Source of the DNA: Leptospira perolatii
GTDB taxonomy: Bacteria > Spirochaetota > Leptospiria > Leptospirales > Leptospiraceae
Direction of reading: 5' to 3'
DNA: 64,000 bases
Assembly: GCF_002811875.1 (NCBI RefSeq)
Contig: NZ_NPDZ01000001.1
Span: forward strand, 434,001-498,000
Shown: positions 35,783 through 45,831 of the stretch, piece by piece
Layout of the letters: the number at the start of each line of letters is the position of its first letter
Position numbering within the stretch: position 1 is the first letter of the stretch
Notes under the pieces: model-generated
Database searches by the model: none
Seen by the model: the letters and a program-made list of their open reading frames with translations, nothing else
What the model was told of the DNA's origin: nothing
Translations under genes and position numbers: made by a program

Positions 35783-36328
35783 TTCTACCTAAAAACAAAT
35801 CGGATCGTTCTCCTCCTATCTTCCTTCCTTTTGATAACCTCTCTGGGAATTTACCCCCAGAGTTCGGATAAAAACGCAAAACCGGCGAAAAATGGAATCC
35901 AATCCTCGGATATCCTGATGAGGATCGCCGAAGAGTCTTTCCGAGACCGTAGGTATTATAAAGCGGTCGAAGAGCTCCGTAGCTTTTTAGTCCTGTATCC
36001 AACCAGTTCAGACAGGACCAAAGTCCTGAGAATGCTAAGAGAATGCTTTTTGAAGCTAGACCGGCCGGAAAAAGCGTTAGAAGTCAGTCTGGACCTTTAC
36101 AAAATGGAGCCAACGGGGGAATTCGGACTCGAATCCTACTTGGAAGCAGGGCGGTTACTTGTCAGGATGGGAGAAACTGCTCAAGCGAAAGAAGTGTTTT
36201 CTTCGATTTGTAGACAATCTTACTCGAGAGGAATGGCCGAAAAGGCGGCTTTAGAGTTTTCCGGTTTAGAGGTTCTCTCGGAAAACACCGAAAATTCCCC
36301 GGAGGCGGAACCTTGTCGCCAAAACTAG
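35765..36328 (+). CDS. Exported TPR-like protein
   Basis: Predicted exported helical-repeat protein, 187 residues. The signal peptide (about residues 9-32, LKTNRIVLLLSSFLLITSLG) ends near YPQSS. Tetratricopeptide-like pairs follow: SFRDRRYYKAVEELRSFLVLY, CFLKLDRPEKALEVSLDLYK, and GRLLVRMGETAQAKEVFSS. The only usable start is TTG 35765, since an in-frame stop lies at 35756; AGG is 5 nt upstream. The start codon abuts the outer stem of the nested inverted repeat. It precedes the CNB-TPR-CNB gene by 98 nt. Possibly a partner in an envelope complex; the role is unknown. Confidence 0.7.
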   Translation: MFSGFYFYLKTNRIVLLLSSFLLITSLGIYPQSSDKNAKPAKNGIQSSDILMRIAEESFRDRRYYKAVEELRSFLVLYPTSSDRTKVLRMLRECFLKLDRPEKALEVSLDLYKMEPTGEFGLESYLEAGRLLVRMGETAQAKEVFSSICRQSYSRGMAEKAALEFSGLEVLSENTENSPEAEPCRQN

Positions 36329-36426
36329 CAGAAAGAAGCGTATTTAAATCCAAAAATTGCGTTCTCCAGCCGATACTAGTTTATAGTTGAACTCCGACGG
36401 CGGAATTTTTTAATCACTGGTAAAGT

Positions 36427-37644
36427 ATGTCCAACGGCTTCTTTCAAATCGTGAACTTCCCGAAAGGGTCGTATGTCATTGTAGAAGGAAAAAAGGAAGC
36501 TCATAACTTCTTTATTATCCGACAGGGCAAGGTGCGCGTTGCTCGCGAAAACCAAGTAGTAGGAGAGGATCCTAACCAACTTTTGGGACCCGGAGATTTC
36601 TTCGGTGTTGTCGCAGCAATGAGTCAGCACGCGCAAATCGAATCTGCAATCGCACTGACCGATGTTTCTCTTATCCAAGTCAGCTATGATCAGTTTGGTA
36701 CTCTAATCCAAAAGAATACACCGGTCGCAATGAAAATCATTCGGTACTTCTCTATGAAGCTCCGACAATTTGATTCTACGATTACAAGATTGTCGTTTCG
36801 ATCTGCGGTAGAAGAGGATCCAAACCAACTCTTTGCGATCGGAGAATATTACTTTAATCAAAAAAATAATCTACACGCTGCTTATGCATTCCAACAGTAT
36901 TTGCAATATCTTCCGAATGGACAGTACGCGACTCAGGCAAAACTGAAACTTCAAACGATGAACCAGCCGGTTGCGGCCGCTCCGATTGATTATACAAAGT
37001 TCAATCGATCTTATAGCGACAATGAAATGATTTTCTGCGAGCACGAACCTGGTAGAGAATTGTACATCATTCAAAACGGAAAAGTTAAGATCACTAAGAT
37101 TGTAGATTCTAATGAAGTCCTTTTGGCGGTTCTGCAAAGCGGTGACATTTTTGGCGAAATGGCTTTGCTAGATAATAAGCCAAGATCTGCTTCAGCGATT
37201 GCATGGGGAGATATACAATTGCTCGCAATCAATAAGGCAAACTTTGAAGGAATGGTCAAGGCTCAACCGCAACTTGCCACCAGATTGATTACTCTTCTTT
37301 CTGAAAGAATTTGGACTGCATATAAACAGCTCGCCAACTTGTTGATCACGGATCCGCAAGGTAGAGTCGCCGATACTCTCTTGACATTGGCAGAAAAAAA
37401 TAGGGTCAGGGTTGTAGCGAAGGCTTCCTACAACTTCGAGATCGGAACCAAAGATCTTTTGAAAATGGTTGGACTCGCTTATCCAAAGGATGAGAATTTA
37501 GTTTTAGATTTAATTACGAAAAACAAATTCATCAAACTGGACCAAGGAAAGCTTTCCTGTATTGACTTACTCGAGCTAGAAAAACTAGTCCAAGCGTATC
37601 GTAAAAAATCCCAAATCGATCAAAAGCTCAAGAAGAGGGCGTAA
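36427..37644 (+). CDS. Tandem cyclic-nucleotide-binding protein with TPR linker
   Basis: A 405-residue cytosolic protein with two CNB beta-rolls: about residues 5-115 (PKGSYVIVEGKKEAHNFFII, then GPGDFFGVVAAM) and about 190-295 (EMIFCEHEPGRELYIIQNG, then GDIFGEMALLDNKPRSASA, a near-canonical phosphate cassette). The second roll retains Glu and Arg of a cAMP site; the first lacks the Arg. The linker (about 135-180, FAIGEYYFNQKNNLHAAYAF) is a TPR pair. The C-terminal 100 residues resemble a degenerate Crp-type winged helix (RVADTLLTLA, then TKDLLKMVGL). It is likely a cyclic-nucleotide effector; DNA binding is unproven. Confidence 0.8.
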   Translation: MSNGFFQIVNFPKGSYVIVEGKKEAHNFFIIRQGKVRVARENQVVGEDPNQLLGPGDFFGVVAAMSQHAQIESAIALTDVSLIQVSYDQFGTLIQKNTPVAMKIIRYFSMKLRQFDSTITRLSFRSAVEEDPNQLFAIGEYYFNQKNNLHAAYAFQQYLQYLPNGQYATQAKLKLQTMNQPVAAAPIDYTKFNRSYSDNEMIFCEHEPGRELYIIQNGKVKITKIVDSNEVLLAVLQSGDIFGEMALLDNKPRSASAIAWGDIQLLAINKANFEGMVKAQPQLATRLITLLSERIWTAYKQLANLLITDPQGRVADTLLTLAEKNRVRVVAKASYNFEIGTKDLLKMVGLAYPKDENLVLDLITKNKFIKLDQGKLSCIDLLELEKLVQAYRKKSQIDQKLKKRA

Positions 37645-37652
37645 CTTTTCCA

Positions 37653-38282
37653 ATGGATAGGGATGCCCGACTGCGGAAAGCAGTCCAGTGGCTTGGAAAA
37701 AAAGACCCTGTATTAAAAAAGCTGATTCAAAAAGTAGGACCGTGCACGCTTAAACCGATCGGTTCGCCTTACCATGTTTTAGTGAAATCGGTAGTCGGAC
37801 AGCAGCTCTCTACGAAAGCGGCTGCTAGTATGCAGAAAAAGTTAATCGATCGCTTCGGTTCTAGAAACAAATTTCCTACACCGGAAAATCTGGTGAATTT
37901 ATCTCACGAAGAACTTCGCTCTGCTGGAATGTCCAACGCAAAAGCTCAAACCTTACATCGGATCGGAATTGCATATTCGGAAAAGACGATCACGGATTCG
38001 AAGCTGAGAAAATTGGATGACGAGAATGTAATTGAAGAACTTTGCAAGATTAAAGGAATCGGACCGTGGACCGCGGAGATGGTGCTCATGTTCGCTTTGG
38101 ATCGATGGGATCACTTTTCGTTAAACGATTTAGTTCTTCGCAAAGCAGTTGAAATCCATTATGGCATAGATCGAAATTCGAAAAAAGAAATCATCAATCA
38201 CGCAAATCTCTATTCTCCTTATAAAACGATCTTTTCGTGGTACCTTTGGGCGAGCATAAGTAATGGCGATGAAGAATGGTAA
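37653..38282 (+). CDS. DNA-3-methyladenine glycosylase (AlkA/HhH-GPD family)
   Basis: Base-excision repair glycosylase removing alkylated purines. The helix-hairpin-helix reads LCKIKGIGPWTAEMVLMFAL, and the catalytic Asp lies downstream in FSLNDLVLRKAV. The 209-residue length suits the HhH-GPD core without the AlkA N-terminal regulatory domain. No iron-sulphur Cys cluster is present, excluding EndoIII and MutY. It starts 9 nt after the CNB protein, so the two are probably in one transcript. The exact substrate is inferred. Confidence 0.88.
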   Translation: MDRDARLRKAVQWLGKKDPVLKKLIQKVGPCTLKPIGSPYHVLVKSVVGQQLSTKAAASMQKKLIDRFGSRNKFPTPENLVNLSHEELRSAGMSNAKAQTLHRIGIAYSEKTITDSKLRKLDDENVIEELCKIKGIGPWTAEMVLMFALDRWDHFSLNDLVLRKAVEIHYGIDRNSKKEIINHANLYSPYKTIFSWYLWASISNGDEEW

Positions 38283-38436
38283 ACAGACGTTCATTCTGAG
38301 TCTATTTTGTTTTTCCGTCAAACCGATTCAAAATGGAAAAAGGGAAATTTGCGTTTAAGTATTCCTATCCACTAAAAAAATCTGCTGACCCGATATAGCC
38401 AACCTCCTAGAACTGTAAATAGATGAGGATTTGCTG

Positions 38437-39216
38437 ATGAATTTCAAAAGAGAAACATTAGATATTAAAGGCAGTCGTGTAGAATCCATACTGATTCAGA
38501 CAAATGAACAAAACTCTCTGACACGTAGTAGTCTTCTCGAGTTTAGAGCCATCATGGAAGAACTGAAGAATGATAACTCCGTAAAAGCAGTGATATTAGG
38601 CTCTGAGAATGAAAAGTTTTTTAGTAACGGGGTAGATGCCTCTCAGGTTGCAAAAACTCCGAAAGAGGATTTAGCGGAGGAAATGGGAGAAATCGTTAAG
38701 TTCTTTAGTTACCTGATGCAGTTTTATAAACCTCTGGTTGCGGAGATCGGCGGGTATGCGATGGGTGGAGGAGCAGTACTTGCTCTGGCTTGCGATTTTC
38801 GGCATATGTTAAATCAGAAAGGCAGGCTCTCTTTTACGGAGGTTTTTTTCGGATTGCCTTTGCCAGGAATTTTTATTGAAAAGATCAAGCTTTCCGTTTC
38901 ACCAGCTTTTATCAACGATATGATTTACGGCGGAATCTATAAGGCAGACGAAGCAAAGCAGATCGGATTTATTCATGAAATCTCGACAACCAAAGAGGAA
39001 CTCCGTAAAATCACCGTGAAGAAATTGGAAACTATTACTAGAATTCCGATTTCTGCGTTCATGAAAACAAAATTGTCTCTACATCACGATATCGTGAAAA
39101 GTATAGATTTTCACGCTAAGATTCTGTCTGAAAATTTTTCCAATGTAACGATCCAGGCAAATCTGATGGAAGCAATGACTGCATTTACGGAGCAGCGCAG
39201 GCCGAAGTTTATTTAA
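38437..39216 (+). CDS. Enoyl-CoA hydratase/isomerase family protein
   Basis: Crotonase-fold protein of 259 residues. The oxyanion-hole segment AEIGGYAMGGGAVLALACDFR and the NGVDASQVA loop are visible. The second catalytic region FFGLPLPGIFIEK lacks the usual E-x-G-x-x-P glutamate pair, so dehydratase or isomerase activity is uncertain and the protein may be another crotonase type. ATG 38437 is chosen over TTG 38431 because GAGG is 8 nt upstream. It is flanked downstream by a 13-bp convergent hairpin. Confidence 0.82.
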   Translation: MNFKRETLDIKGSRVESILIQTNEQNSLTRSSLLEFRAIMEELKNDNSVKAVILGSENEKFFSNGVDASQVAKTPKEDLAEEMGEIVKFFSYLMQFYKPLVAEIGGYAMGGGAVLALACDFRHMLNQKGRLSFTEVFFGLPLPGIFIEKIKLSVSPAFINDMIYGGIYKADEAKQIGFIHEISTTKEELRKITVKKLETITRIPISAFMKTKLSLHHDIVKSIDFHAKILSENFSNVTIQANLMEAMTAFTEQRRPKFI

Positions 39217-39228
39217 GTTTTTCTAATA

Positions 39229-39261
39229 GATCTTTCCGCTGGGAAACACAGTGGAAAGATC
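39229..39261. terminator. Bidirectional-type hairpin between convergent genes
   Basis: GATCTTTCCGCTG (39229-39241) pairs with CAGTGGAAAGATC (39249-39261), 13 bp with one G-T, loop GGAAACA. It lies between the enoyl-CoA hydratase stop and the gmd stop, overlapping the latter by 2 nt. No T tract flanks it on either strand, so it may block read-through or stabilise both mRNA ends. Confidence 0.6.
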
Positions 39262-40282
39262 AGATATGGACTTCGAAAAGTTTGCAATCGGCTTTGATCA
39301 TAATTTCGACGAGTTCTTTGAACTTGACCTTGGGCTCCCAGCCTAGTTTCTCTCTTGCTTTCTGAGGATCACCGATTAACAATTCCACTTCAGAAGGGCG
39401 GTAAAACTTAGGATTGACTTCTACAAGTAGCTTTCCGTCCTTTTTGCTGAATCCTTTTTCGGAATCTCCGGAACCGCGCCAATCTACTTGGATGTCTAGG
39501 TGCTTGAATGCTTCTTCAACAAATTCCTTTACGGTATGCATTTCATTCGTAGCAACTACGTAATCGTCCGGCTCAGGTTGTTGAAGCATCATCCACATCA
39601 TTTCTACATAATCAGGAGCATAGCCCCAGTCGCGTTTTGCCTCGAGGTTTCCGAGTTGGATCGGACCGGTCTTCCCGGACATCAATCCTGCGATTCCAAG
39701 AGTAATTTTCCTCGTGACGAATCCTTCTCCTCTTCTGGGAGATTCGTGATTGAATAAGATTCCGTTTGATGCGTGCAAACCGAATGCTTCTCTATAGTTT
39801 ACTACTGCCCAGTAAGAATATAATTTTGCGACTGCATAAGGTGAACGAGGATAGAATGGAGTTTTTTCTGTCTGTGGAATAGACTGAACTTTTCCGTACA
39901 ATTCTGATGTGGAAGCTTGGTAGAATCTAGAAGTCAGACTTGTTTGTTTGATCGCATCTAGAATTCTCAGAGTTCCTACTGCGTCAACTTCCGCAGTGTA
40001 TTCAGGGACTTCGAAGGAAACTCCTACGTGAGATTGCGCTGCTAAATTATAGATTTCGGTAGGCTGAACTTTTTCCAGGATTCTATTTAAGTTAGAAGAA
40101 TCGGTAAGATCTCCGTAGTGTAAGAATAATTTTGCATTTCCTCTGATATGTTCGATCCTGCTTCTATTGAACAAGCTGGCCCTGCGAACGATGCCGTGAA
40201 CTTCGTATCCTTTTTCTAGGAGGTATTCTGTTAGATAGGATCCGTCTTGGCCAGTGATCCCGGTGATCAGCGCTTTTTTCAT
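39260..40282 (-). CDS. gmd: GDP-mannose 4,6-dehydratase
   Basis: Short-chain dehydrogenase making GDP-4-keto-6-deoxymannose for GDP-fucose, rhamnose or perosamine-type sugars. The NADP site [15 protein letters not shown], the catalytic YxxxK in [15 protein letters not shown], and the GDP-sugar motifs [17 protein letters not shown] and [10 protein letters not shown] are all present. At 340 residues it is complete. There is no fcl or rmd beside it; a MATE transporter gene lies upstream on the same strand. A role in LPS sugar synthesis is likely. Confidence 0.96.
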   Translation of the reverse strand: MKKALITGITGQDGSYLTEYLLEKGYEVHGIVRRASLFNRSRIEHIRGNAKLFLHYGDLTDSSNLNRILEKVQPTEIYNLAAQSHVGVSFEVPEYTAEVDAVGTLRILDAIKQTSLTSRFYQASTSELYGKVQSIPQTEKTPFYPRSPYAVAKLYSYWAVVNYREAFGLHASNGILFNHESPRRGEGFVTRKITLGIAGLMSGKTGPIQLGNLEAKRDWGYAPDYVEMMWMMLQQPEPDDYVVATNEMHTVKEFVEEAFKHLDIQVDWRGSGDSEKGFSKKDGKLLVEVNPKFYRPSEVELLIGDPQKAREKLGWEPKVKFKELVEIMIKADCKLFEVHI

Positions 40283-40344
40283 TCTGATACCAAAAACATT
40301 AAGAGACCGAGAGAGGCAAGGAAGTTTAGGAACCTAGCAGGCTT

Positions 40345-41709
40345 CTATACCGTCCCTTTGACCCATTTTTTGCGGCGAAATTCGAATACGAAGACAAGCG
40401 AGATAATCAGGATCCAAAGGAATAAGGCAGCCCAAATGCCCATTGATCCTATGCCCAAAACAATTCCAAAAACATAGGCCAAGGGCAGCATAACAAAATA
40501 AGATACTACTAAATAAGTTTTAAACACATACATTTGAAATCCCGCACCTCGCAAAGCAGCTGCGAAAACCAAGTGGTACGCATCTCCGATTTGAATCGTC
40601 CCTAGTAGCAACAAAGCCGGATAACATTCTTCTAATATTTCAGGGTCCTGAGTATAGATCTTCAAGATGGATTTTCCGAATAGGATAAAGCAAAGTCCGA
40701 GCAGTCCCATTACATGTGCGCAAAATAAGGCTGACCGAAAAGTTCCATGGTAGGCTAATCTGAACTTTCCTGCTCCCATTGCTTGACCCAGCAGTGTAGT
40801 CGCCGCTACTCCGAATGCATATCCAGGCAAAAAGGACATACTGAGTGTAGAAAATAAGATATTCGAAGCTGCTACCGAAACCGTAGACACCATTCCTTGG
40901 AACTTAAAGAAAATCATGAAGGCGATATTCTCCATTCCACCTTCCAATCCTGGAGGAACTCCAACTCTGAAGATTTCCCTTGCGTGCTCTATCGTAGGTA
41001 AGAATCCGATATTTTTAAAATAACGGTCAGCCTTATAGAAAATTAGATAAACAGGAAATACTAATAAGCCTACTAAGCCTGCCAAAGAAGAAGCTAAGCC
41101 AGCACCCGCGAGTCCCATTTCCGACGACCCTAAATTTCCGTAGATGAATATCCAGTTTAAGAGGATGTTTGACAAAGTAGTTGCCACCATGGACACGAAT
41201 CCTGCGGAAGTAATTCCGAGTCCATCCATGAAGCCGCGAAAACAAAATCCTATAAAATAAAACGCGCTCCCAATAAAGCGATATCGCAGGTAGGTCTCGG
41301 CTAATTCGTTTACAGTCTTGTCGTTGCTTATTAATTTTACTAGAGGTTCGCAAAACAAGAAACCTGAGAAACTAATAAGAGATCCGAGTAAAACGGAAAG
41401 ATAAAGTGTTGTGATTCCGATTTTGCCGATTTCGGAGACCTTGCCCTCTCCGAATCTTCTCGCAACGATGATCTGTACTCCGATGGAAAACCCGATTAGG
41501 AAAGCTACTAAAGTATAGTAGCTGATCCCTCCGATTCCGATTGCTGCGAGAGCTGATTTGCCTAAGTAACTGACCATAATTGAATCAGTCGACCAGACAA
41601 TAGTCTGACTTACCATGGATAATACAACGGGTATGGCTAAGCCAAGGATTGACTTATTCAGGGAAGAAGCTTTATAGTTCCGCTTGATTCTCTTAATAAT
41701 TGCTTCCAA
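40345..41709 (-). CDS. MATE family efflux transporter
   Basis: Multidrug and toxin extrusion-type cation antiporter, 454 residues with about twelve membrane helices. The start [23 protein letters not shown] and the duplicated halves (second begins near residue 240, [17 protein letters not shown]) match NorM-type proteins. [17 protein letters not shown] is the typical loop. The basic C-terminal tail (FRRKKW) is cytosolic. It lies 62 nt upstream of gmd on the same strand, but a common transcript is uncertain. The substrate is unknown. Confidence 0.92.
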   Translation of the reverse strand: MEAIIKRIKRNYKASSLNKSILGLAIPVVLSMVSQTIVWSTDSIMVSYLGKSALAAIGIGGISYYTLVAFLIGFSIGVQIIVARRFGEGKVSEIGKIGITTLYLSVLLGSLISFSGFLFCEPLVKLISNDKTVNELAETYLRYRFIGSAFYFIGFCFRGFMDGLGITSAGFVSMVATTLSNILLNWIFIYGNLGSSEMGLAGAGLASSLAGLVGLLVFPVYLIFYKADRYFKNIGFLPTIEHAREIFRVGVPPGLEGGMENIAFMIFFKFQGMVSTVSVAASNILFSTLSMSFLPGYAFGVAATTLLGQAMGAGKFRLAYHGTFRSALFCAHVMGLLGLCFILFGKSILKIYTQDPEILEECYPALLLLGTIQIGDAYHLVFAAALRGAGFQMYVFKTYLVVSYFVMLPLAYVFGIVLGIGSMGIWAALFLWILIISLVFVFEFRRKKWVKGTV

Positions 41710-41793
41710 TCAAATTCAAACTTTGCAACCAAGCTTGGAGTCACCAGCCTTTTTTCCGGAAAAACGATTTATCCACTAGGATCGGCTGCTAGG

Positions 41794-43125
41794 ATGGCAT
41801 TTAGATCGGCAAGTATGAAAGATTTTACTTCAGGTTTTGCAGACTTACACAATCATTTATATGGAAGTATTCGACCCGAATTACTTTGGGAGATCGGAAG
41901 ATCAAATCCTTCTCCTAGATGGGAAATCTTTACGATTCCGTATGAACAGTTGTACGGAAGAAAAATAAGACCGGAAACTTTCTTTTCGGATTTTCAAGAC
42001 TCGAAAGCGTTTCGTGATTTATATCTGTTCAATCATTCAGGTCCTTTCTTAGAGTTTCAGGCGAAGTTTAATTTAATCATTGCACTTTCGCAGTTCAATC
42101 CTCAAGAGATTCGATTCATTTCTGAAAGAGTAGTTTTGGATCAGTACGAAGACGGAGTTACTTTTGGAGAATACAGAATCATGTACTCTGAGAAAGAAAC
42201 TTACGAAGGTATTTATGAAAAAACTTTAGCGGCTTGCGAAGGACTTCAAAAAGCAGAATCTACTTTGAAAGAAAAGGCTCGAGGAAGACTCGTTATCTCT
42301 TTACACAGAGACGGTGATGTTTTTCGGGAATATGAAGTAGTCAAAAGCATTATGGAAAAATCTTCCTTGATCAAAGAATACTTAGTCGGATTGGATTTTT
42401 GTTATATAGAAGAAGGATTTCCACCAAAAGATAAGAAAGAATTTTTGGAGCTGGTGAACAGAGACAACCTTGCAGAGAGTTCGACAGCGCTTGCGGTCTT
42501 ATACCATGTAGGAGAATCCTTTCAAGATAAGAGTTTGGTTTCGGCAAGCAGGTGGATATTGCAAAGCGCAGAATTTGGAGCACACCGTTTGGGTCACGCG
42601 ATAGCGTTAGGAATAGAGCCTATGTCCTTTTTGGGACAGACGATCGTTGAGTCCGCGCAAGAGCTTAGAGATACTCTGGAATTCTTGTATGAAAGGCGGG
42701 ACGAAATCTCCGATTATTGCGAATTACAGACTAGGGAAAAGATCGGTCTTGAAATAGATTCAATCCGACATAAAGAAAAAGTAGAACTTTATCAGGACGA
42801 AGAATCGTTGCTCATATCAAAAGGATTTCAAAATTACTGTATGGATTCGATTTTGGATCAAAAAGCAGTAATTGAATCTTGTCCGAGTTCAAATGAATAC
42901 ATAGGAATGGTAAAAGATATTGGCCACCATCCCTTGCTCCGGTTTTTTCAAAAGGGCATGAGGATGACGATATCGACAGATGATCCAGGCATTTTCGGGA
43001 CGAGTATGAAAAACGAATATAATAAGGCAGAAACCATCGGTGTTTCCCCTGAATTTTTAGAGGAAATTAGAAAGGATTCATTTCAATACACATCTGAGAT
43101 ACTCAGTGGAAGAGCGCGGCAGTAA
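41794..43125 (+). CDS. Adenosine-deaminase-superfamily metallohydrolase
   Basis: Predicted zinc deaminase-type enzyme of 443 residues. The metal motif DLHNHLYGS is near residues 17-25, a second His lies in [13 protein letters not shown], and the late signature [12 protein letters not shown] plus [13 protein letters not shown] supplies the Asp ligand pair. This matches adenosine/adenine deaminases, but it is longer than the usual 340 residues, with extra helices between the two metal regions (about 100-200). The catalytic Glu normally before the second His is not obvious. Substrate could be a purine or another amine. Confidence 0.82.
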   Translation: MAFRSASMKDFTSGFADLHNHLYGSIRPELLWEIGRSNPSPRWEIFTIPYEQLYGRKIRPETFFSDFQDSKAFRDLYLFNHSGPFLEFQAKFNLIIALSQFNPQEIRFISERVVLDQYEDGVTFGEYRIMYSEKETYEGIYEKTLAACEGLQKAESTLKEKARGRLVISLHRDGDVFREYEVVKSIMEKSSLIKEYLVGLDFCYIEEGFPPKDKKEFLELVNRDNLAESSTALAVLYHVGESFQDKSLVSASRWILQSAEFGAHRLGHAIALGIEPMSFLGQTIVESAQELRDTLEFLYERRDEISDYCELQTREKIGLEIDSIRHKEKVELYQDEESLLISKGFQNYCMDSILDQKAVIESCPSSNEYIGMVKDIGHHPLLRFFQKGMRMTISTDDPGIFGTSMKNEYNKAETIGVSPEFLEEIRKDSFQYTSEILSGRARQ

Positions 43126-43161
43126 GAATCTAATTCAGATAGATAATGACTCGGTATATTC

Positions 43162-43986
43162 ATGAATTTGAAAGTCATTGATAAAAAAGCATTCAACTCT
43201 GTGAGTCGGGCAGGATGGAAGAGAATTATAAAATTTCTTTCGGGATTTTTGGTCTGCCTCGTATTGATCTCGAGACCAACTTTTGCTCAGGTACAGAGCG
43301 ATTTTTCTGACCCTTACGATTATAATTTAAGAAACTATAAAGAAGACGGTGCGGAAGGCGGCTTCAAAGATTACAGCCTCCCTCCAAAATTCGAGAAACC
43401 TAGTTTGGTGACTCCGAAGAATGCACAAATTCCATTTTCAAATCCTTTGCCGCTACCTGGTTCTGCACAAGGAGTTCGCAGAACTGTAAATCCGGTTCAA
43501 AATCGAGGAGACGAAGAGCTGTTCAACCCGATTACGGGAGAAGTGAATACGAACCTGATTCAATCAAGGGCAGCCAAGGCTCAAGAGAGAAAAAGGAAAA
43601 TGGACGAGTTCGGAAAGGAAGAAGAGCCTTATACCGAAACCCGATTCAGAAGATTCTCTATTATATTTTTCTTAACTCTCCCGATAGCAGCCGCATTGAG
43701 TTACGGCACGGTTAGCCTGGCTGGGCACGGATATCAGAAGACATTTGAAGGCGGTTTATGGATATTCGGCGCCGCCTTTTCTTTGTCGTTTGCGAACGCT
43801 TGGGTTGATTTAAGAGATTATGATAAAATGAAATTGGAAAATCAACCGGAAGCTCCTGTTCCGGATCCGACTAGCCCGGACAAATTGTCCAGAGTCATTC
43901 ATCAAATTCCAGGATATCGATATGATTCATTTTCCCAAGTAAGTGAATCAAAACTTGAATTACAGATTTTGAGAGCTTCATTCTAG
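43162..43986 (+). CDS. Hypothetical membrane protein
   Basis: Unrecognised 274-residue protein. A long basic N-terminus precedes a hydrophobic segment (about residues 22-42, KFLSGFLVCLVLISRPTFAQ), perhaps a signal peptide cleaved at FAQ. A Pro-rich, charged middle (about 60-165) follows. Two membrane helices appear near residues 168-190 and 195-215 (FFLTLPIAAALSYGTVSLAG and IFGAAFSLSFANAW). It sits 36 nt after the deaminase-like gene and 9 nt before trkH. It may accompany the potassium system, but nothing in the sequence proves it. Confidence 0.6.
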   Translation: MNLKVIDKKAFNSVSRAGWKRIIKFLSGFLVCLVLISRPTFAQVQSDFSDPYDYNLRNYKEDGAEGGFKDYSLPPKFEKPSLVTPKNAQIPFSNPLPLPGSAQGVRRTVNPVQNRGDEELFNPITGEVNTNLIQSRAAKAQERKRKMDEFGKEEEPYTETRFRRFSIIFFLTLPIAAALSYGTVSLAGHGYQKTFEGGLWIFGAAFSLSFANAWVDLRDYDKMKLENQPEAPVPDPTSPDKLSRVIHQIPGYRYDSFSQVSESKLELQILRASF

Positions 43987-43995
43987 GCAGAACTC

Positions 43996-45819
43996 TTGAA
44001 ATCATCCAATCCTACTGATCATCCAGTTAAAGACCGCCTAACTATGGTTAAAAACTTTTGGCTTGAAATATGTCTTTTTTTTGATCAAAGATTGCGACCG
44101 ATTTTGAGAGTTGCCTTCGGGGTTACGGGAATCGTATCACTCGGACTGTTAATATTGATCTACGGTTTTTATTATCCACTTGAGTGGGTTCATATTCTAA
44201 AGCAAAGCACAAAAGCGGTGGTCTGGTATCTGATCGCGTACGAGATCGCTGGCTTTCTGTTCACTTTGCATACGTATCGAGCCTATCTTTTTCAGCACAA
44301 GGTGGAAGCGGTTGTAGTATTATTGGTTCTATTACAATTTTATTTTGAAAGAGAAATCGAATCTTTTCTTTCAGGATCGAAAGCCAGAACGGATGATGTG
44401 GTTCTGTTATTTTTATCCGTGAGTCAGTTGACTTTACTTTTTGGAGGGATCGCGCATTTTCTAAGAAGGGCCACATTTTCTTTACGAAAGATTTCCCCTT
44501 CTCTGGTCATGACCTTGAGTTTCTTGGCATTGATTTTATTAGGGACTGCTGCTCTCTGTTTGCCCCGTGCCCAAGTTGTTCCTGTTGCTTTTGTAGATTT
44601 ACTTTTTACTTCTGTAAGTGCTGTTTGTGTCACTGGGCTTAGTACGATCGACGTTGGTCGCGAGCTCACGGGAACAGGTCAGACAATCTTGCTGGTATTG
44701 ATTCAGTTAGGCGGGTTGGGCCTCATGACCTTGACGGTCTTCTTTTCTTTAGTGTTGCAAGGTCAAGTTTCCGTAGCACAAAAATTATTGATTCGAGATC
44801 TATTCAGTGAGGAGACAATCGGTCGAGTCGGCTCGATCCTGCGCCAAGTAGCTTTTCTTACATTCGGGATAGAAATGGCGGGTGCCCTCCTTTTATTCTT
44901 GAGCTTTCCGAATCAGACTGGACTGAGCTTGGACAGGTTGGCTTTTTATAGCTTATTCCATTCAATCAGTGCATTCTGTAACGCGGGTTTTTCATTGTTT
45001 CCAAAAGGTTTGGCAGAGGATTTATTAAAAGATTCTTATGCGTTTATCACTAGTATTATGCTGCTCATAGTTTTTGGAGGATTAGGTTTTCCTACAGTAA
45101 ACCAACTGATCAAGAAAATTGCTTCGATACGATCTCTCCATTCGGAAAGATTTACGGTAGGAGCAAAGCTCATCTTAATTACAACCGGTTTGCTTTTATT
45201 TGGGGGAACGGTTTCCTACTGGGTTTTGGAAAGCAATGAGACTCTGGCTGGACTTCCTTGGTACAAGCAAGCTTTCCATTCGCTTTTCTACTCGGTCACA
45301 ACTAGAACGGCAGGATTCAACACATTGGATATCGCTAAAATGGGAACGCCGATGATCTTTGTAAGCCTGTTCTTAATGTGGGTAGGTGCTTCTCCCAATT
45401 CAACGGGTGGCGGAATTAAAACTACAACATTAGCGGTCGCTATTCTTCAGTTTCATCAATATCTTGTAGGGAAAAATAGAGTGGATGTTTTTGGAAGAAC
45501 CTTGGCGGAAAGTTCACTTGCAAGAGCGTCAGTGGCTATAATACTTTCTCTTTTTGTAATATTTTTAGGTATATTCGGACTGGTAGTATTTGAAAAGTCC
45601 ATGCCATTTTTGGATATTTGCTATGAAGTCGTTTCGGCTTACGCGACTGTAGGATTGTCTAGAGGGCTCACTCCACAGTTTGGGATATTCGGAAAACTAC
45701 TGTTATGCGTTATTATGTTCGTTGGTCGTGTTGGAGTTCTTACTGTACTAATTGCATTTGTTCCTAAGCGAAAACCGAGACACTATCGCTATCCCGAAGA
45801 GTACGTCGTAGTAGGTTAA
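43996..45819 (+). CDS. TrkH/KtrB potassium transporter subunit
   Basis: Ion-translocating subunit of a Trk/Ktr K+ uptake system, 607 residues. The four M1-P-M2 repeats are recognisable by selectivity-filter-like loops: VCVTGLSTIDVG, CNAGFSLFP, TRTAGFNTLD and ATVGLSRGLTP. An extra N-terminal region (about residues 1-170) with four or five helices precedes the core. The start is TTG 43996 with AGG 8 nt upstream; ATG 44044 is an alternative. It lies 12 nt before the TrkA-like gene. The usual name is trkH or ktrB; no symbol is forced. Confidence 0.92.
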   Translation: MKSSNPTDHPVKDRLTMVKNFWLEICLFFDQRLRPILRVAFGVTGIVSLGLLILIYGFYYPLEWVHILKQSTKAVVWYLIAYEIAGFLFTLHTYRAYLFQHKVEAVVVLLVLLQFYFEREIESFLSGSKARTDDVVLLFLSVSQLTLLFGGIAHFLRRATFSLRKISPSLVMTLSFLALILLGTAALCLPRAQVVPVAFVDLLFTSVSAVCVTGLSTIDVGRELTGTGQTILLVLIQLGGLGLMTLTVFFSLVLQGQVSVAQKLLIRDLFSEETIGRVGSILRQVAFLTFGIEMAGALLLFLSFPNQTGLSLDRLAFYSLFHSISAFCNAGFSLFPKGLAEDLLKDSYAFITSIMLLIVFGGLGFPTVNQLIKKIASIRSLHSERFTVGAKLILITTGLLLFGGTVSYWVLESNETLAGLPWYKQAFHSLFYSVTTRTAGFNTLDIAKMGTPMIFVSLFLMWVGASPNSTGGGIKTTTLAVAILQFHQYLVGKNRVDVFGRTLAESSLARASVAIILSLFVIFLGIFGLVVFEKSMPFLDICYEVVSAYATVGLSRGLTPQFGIFGKLLLCVIMFVGRVGVLTVLIAFVPKRKPRHYRYPEEYVVVG

Positions 45820-45831
45820 ACGGAGATATTC

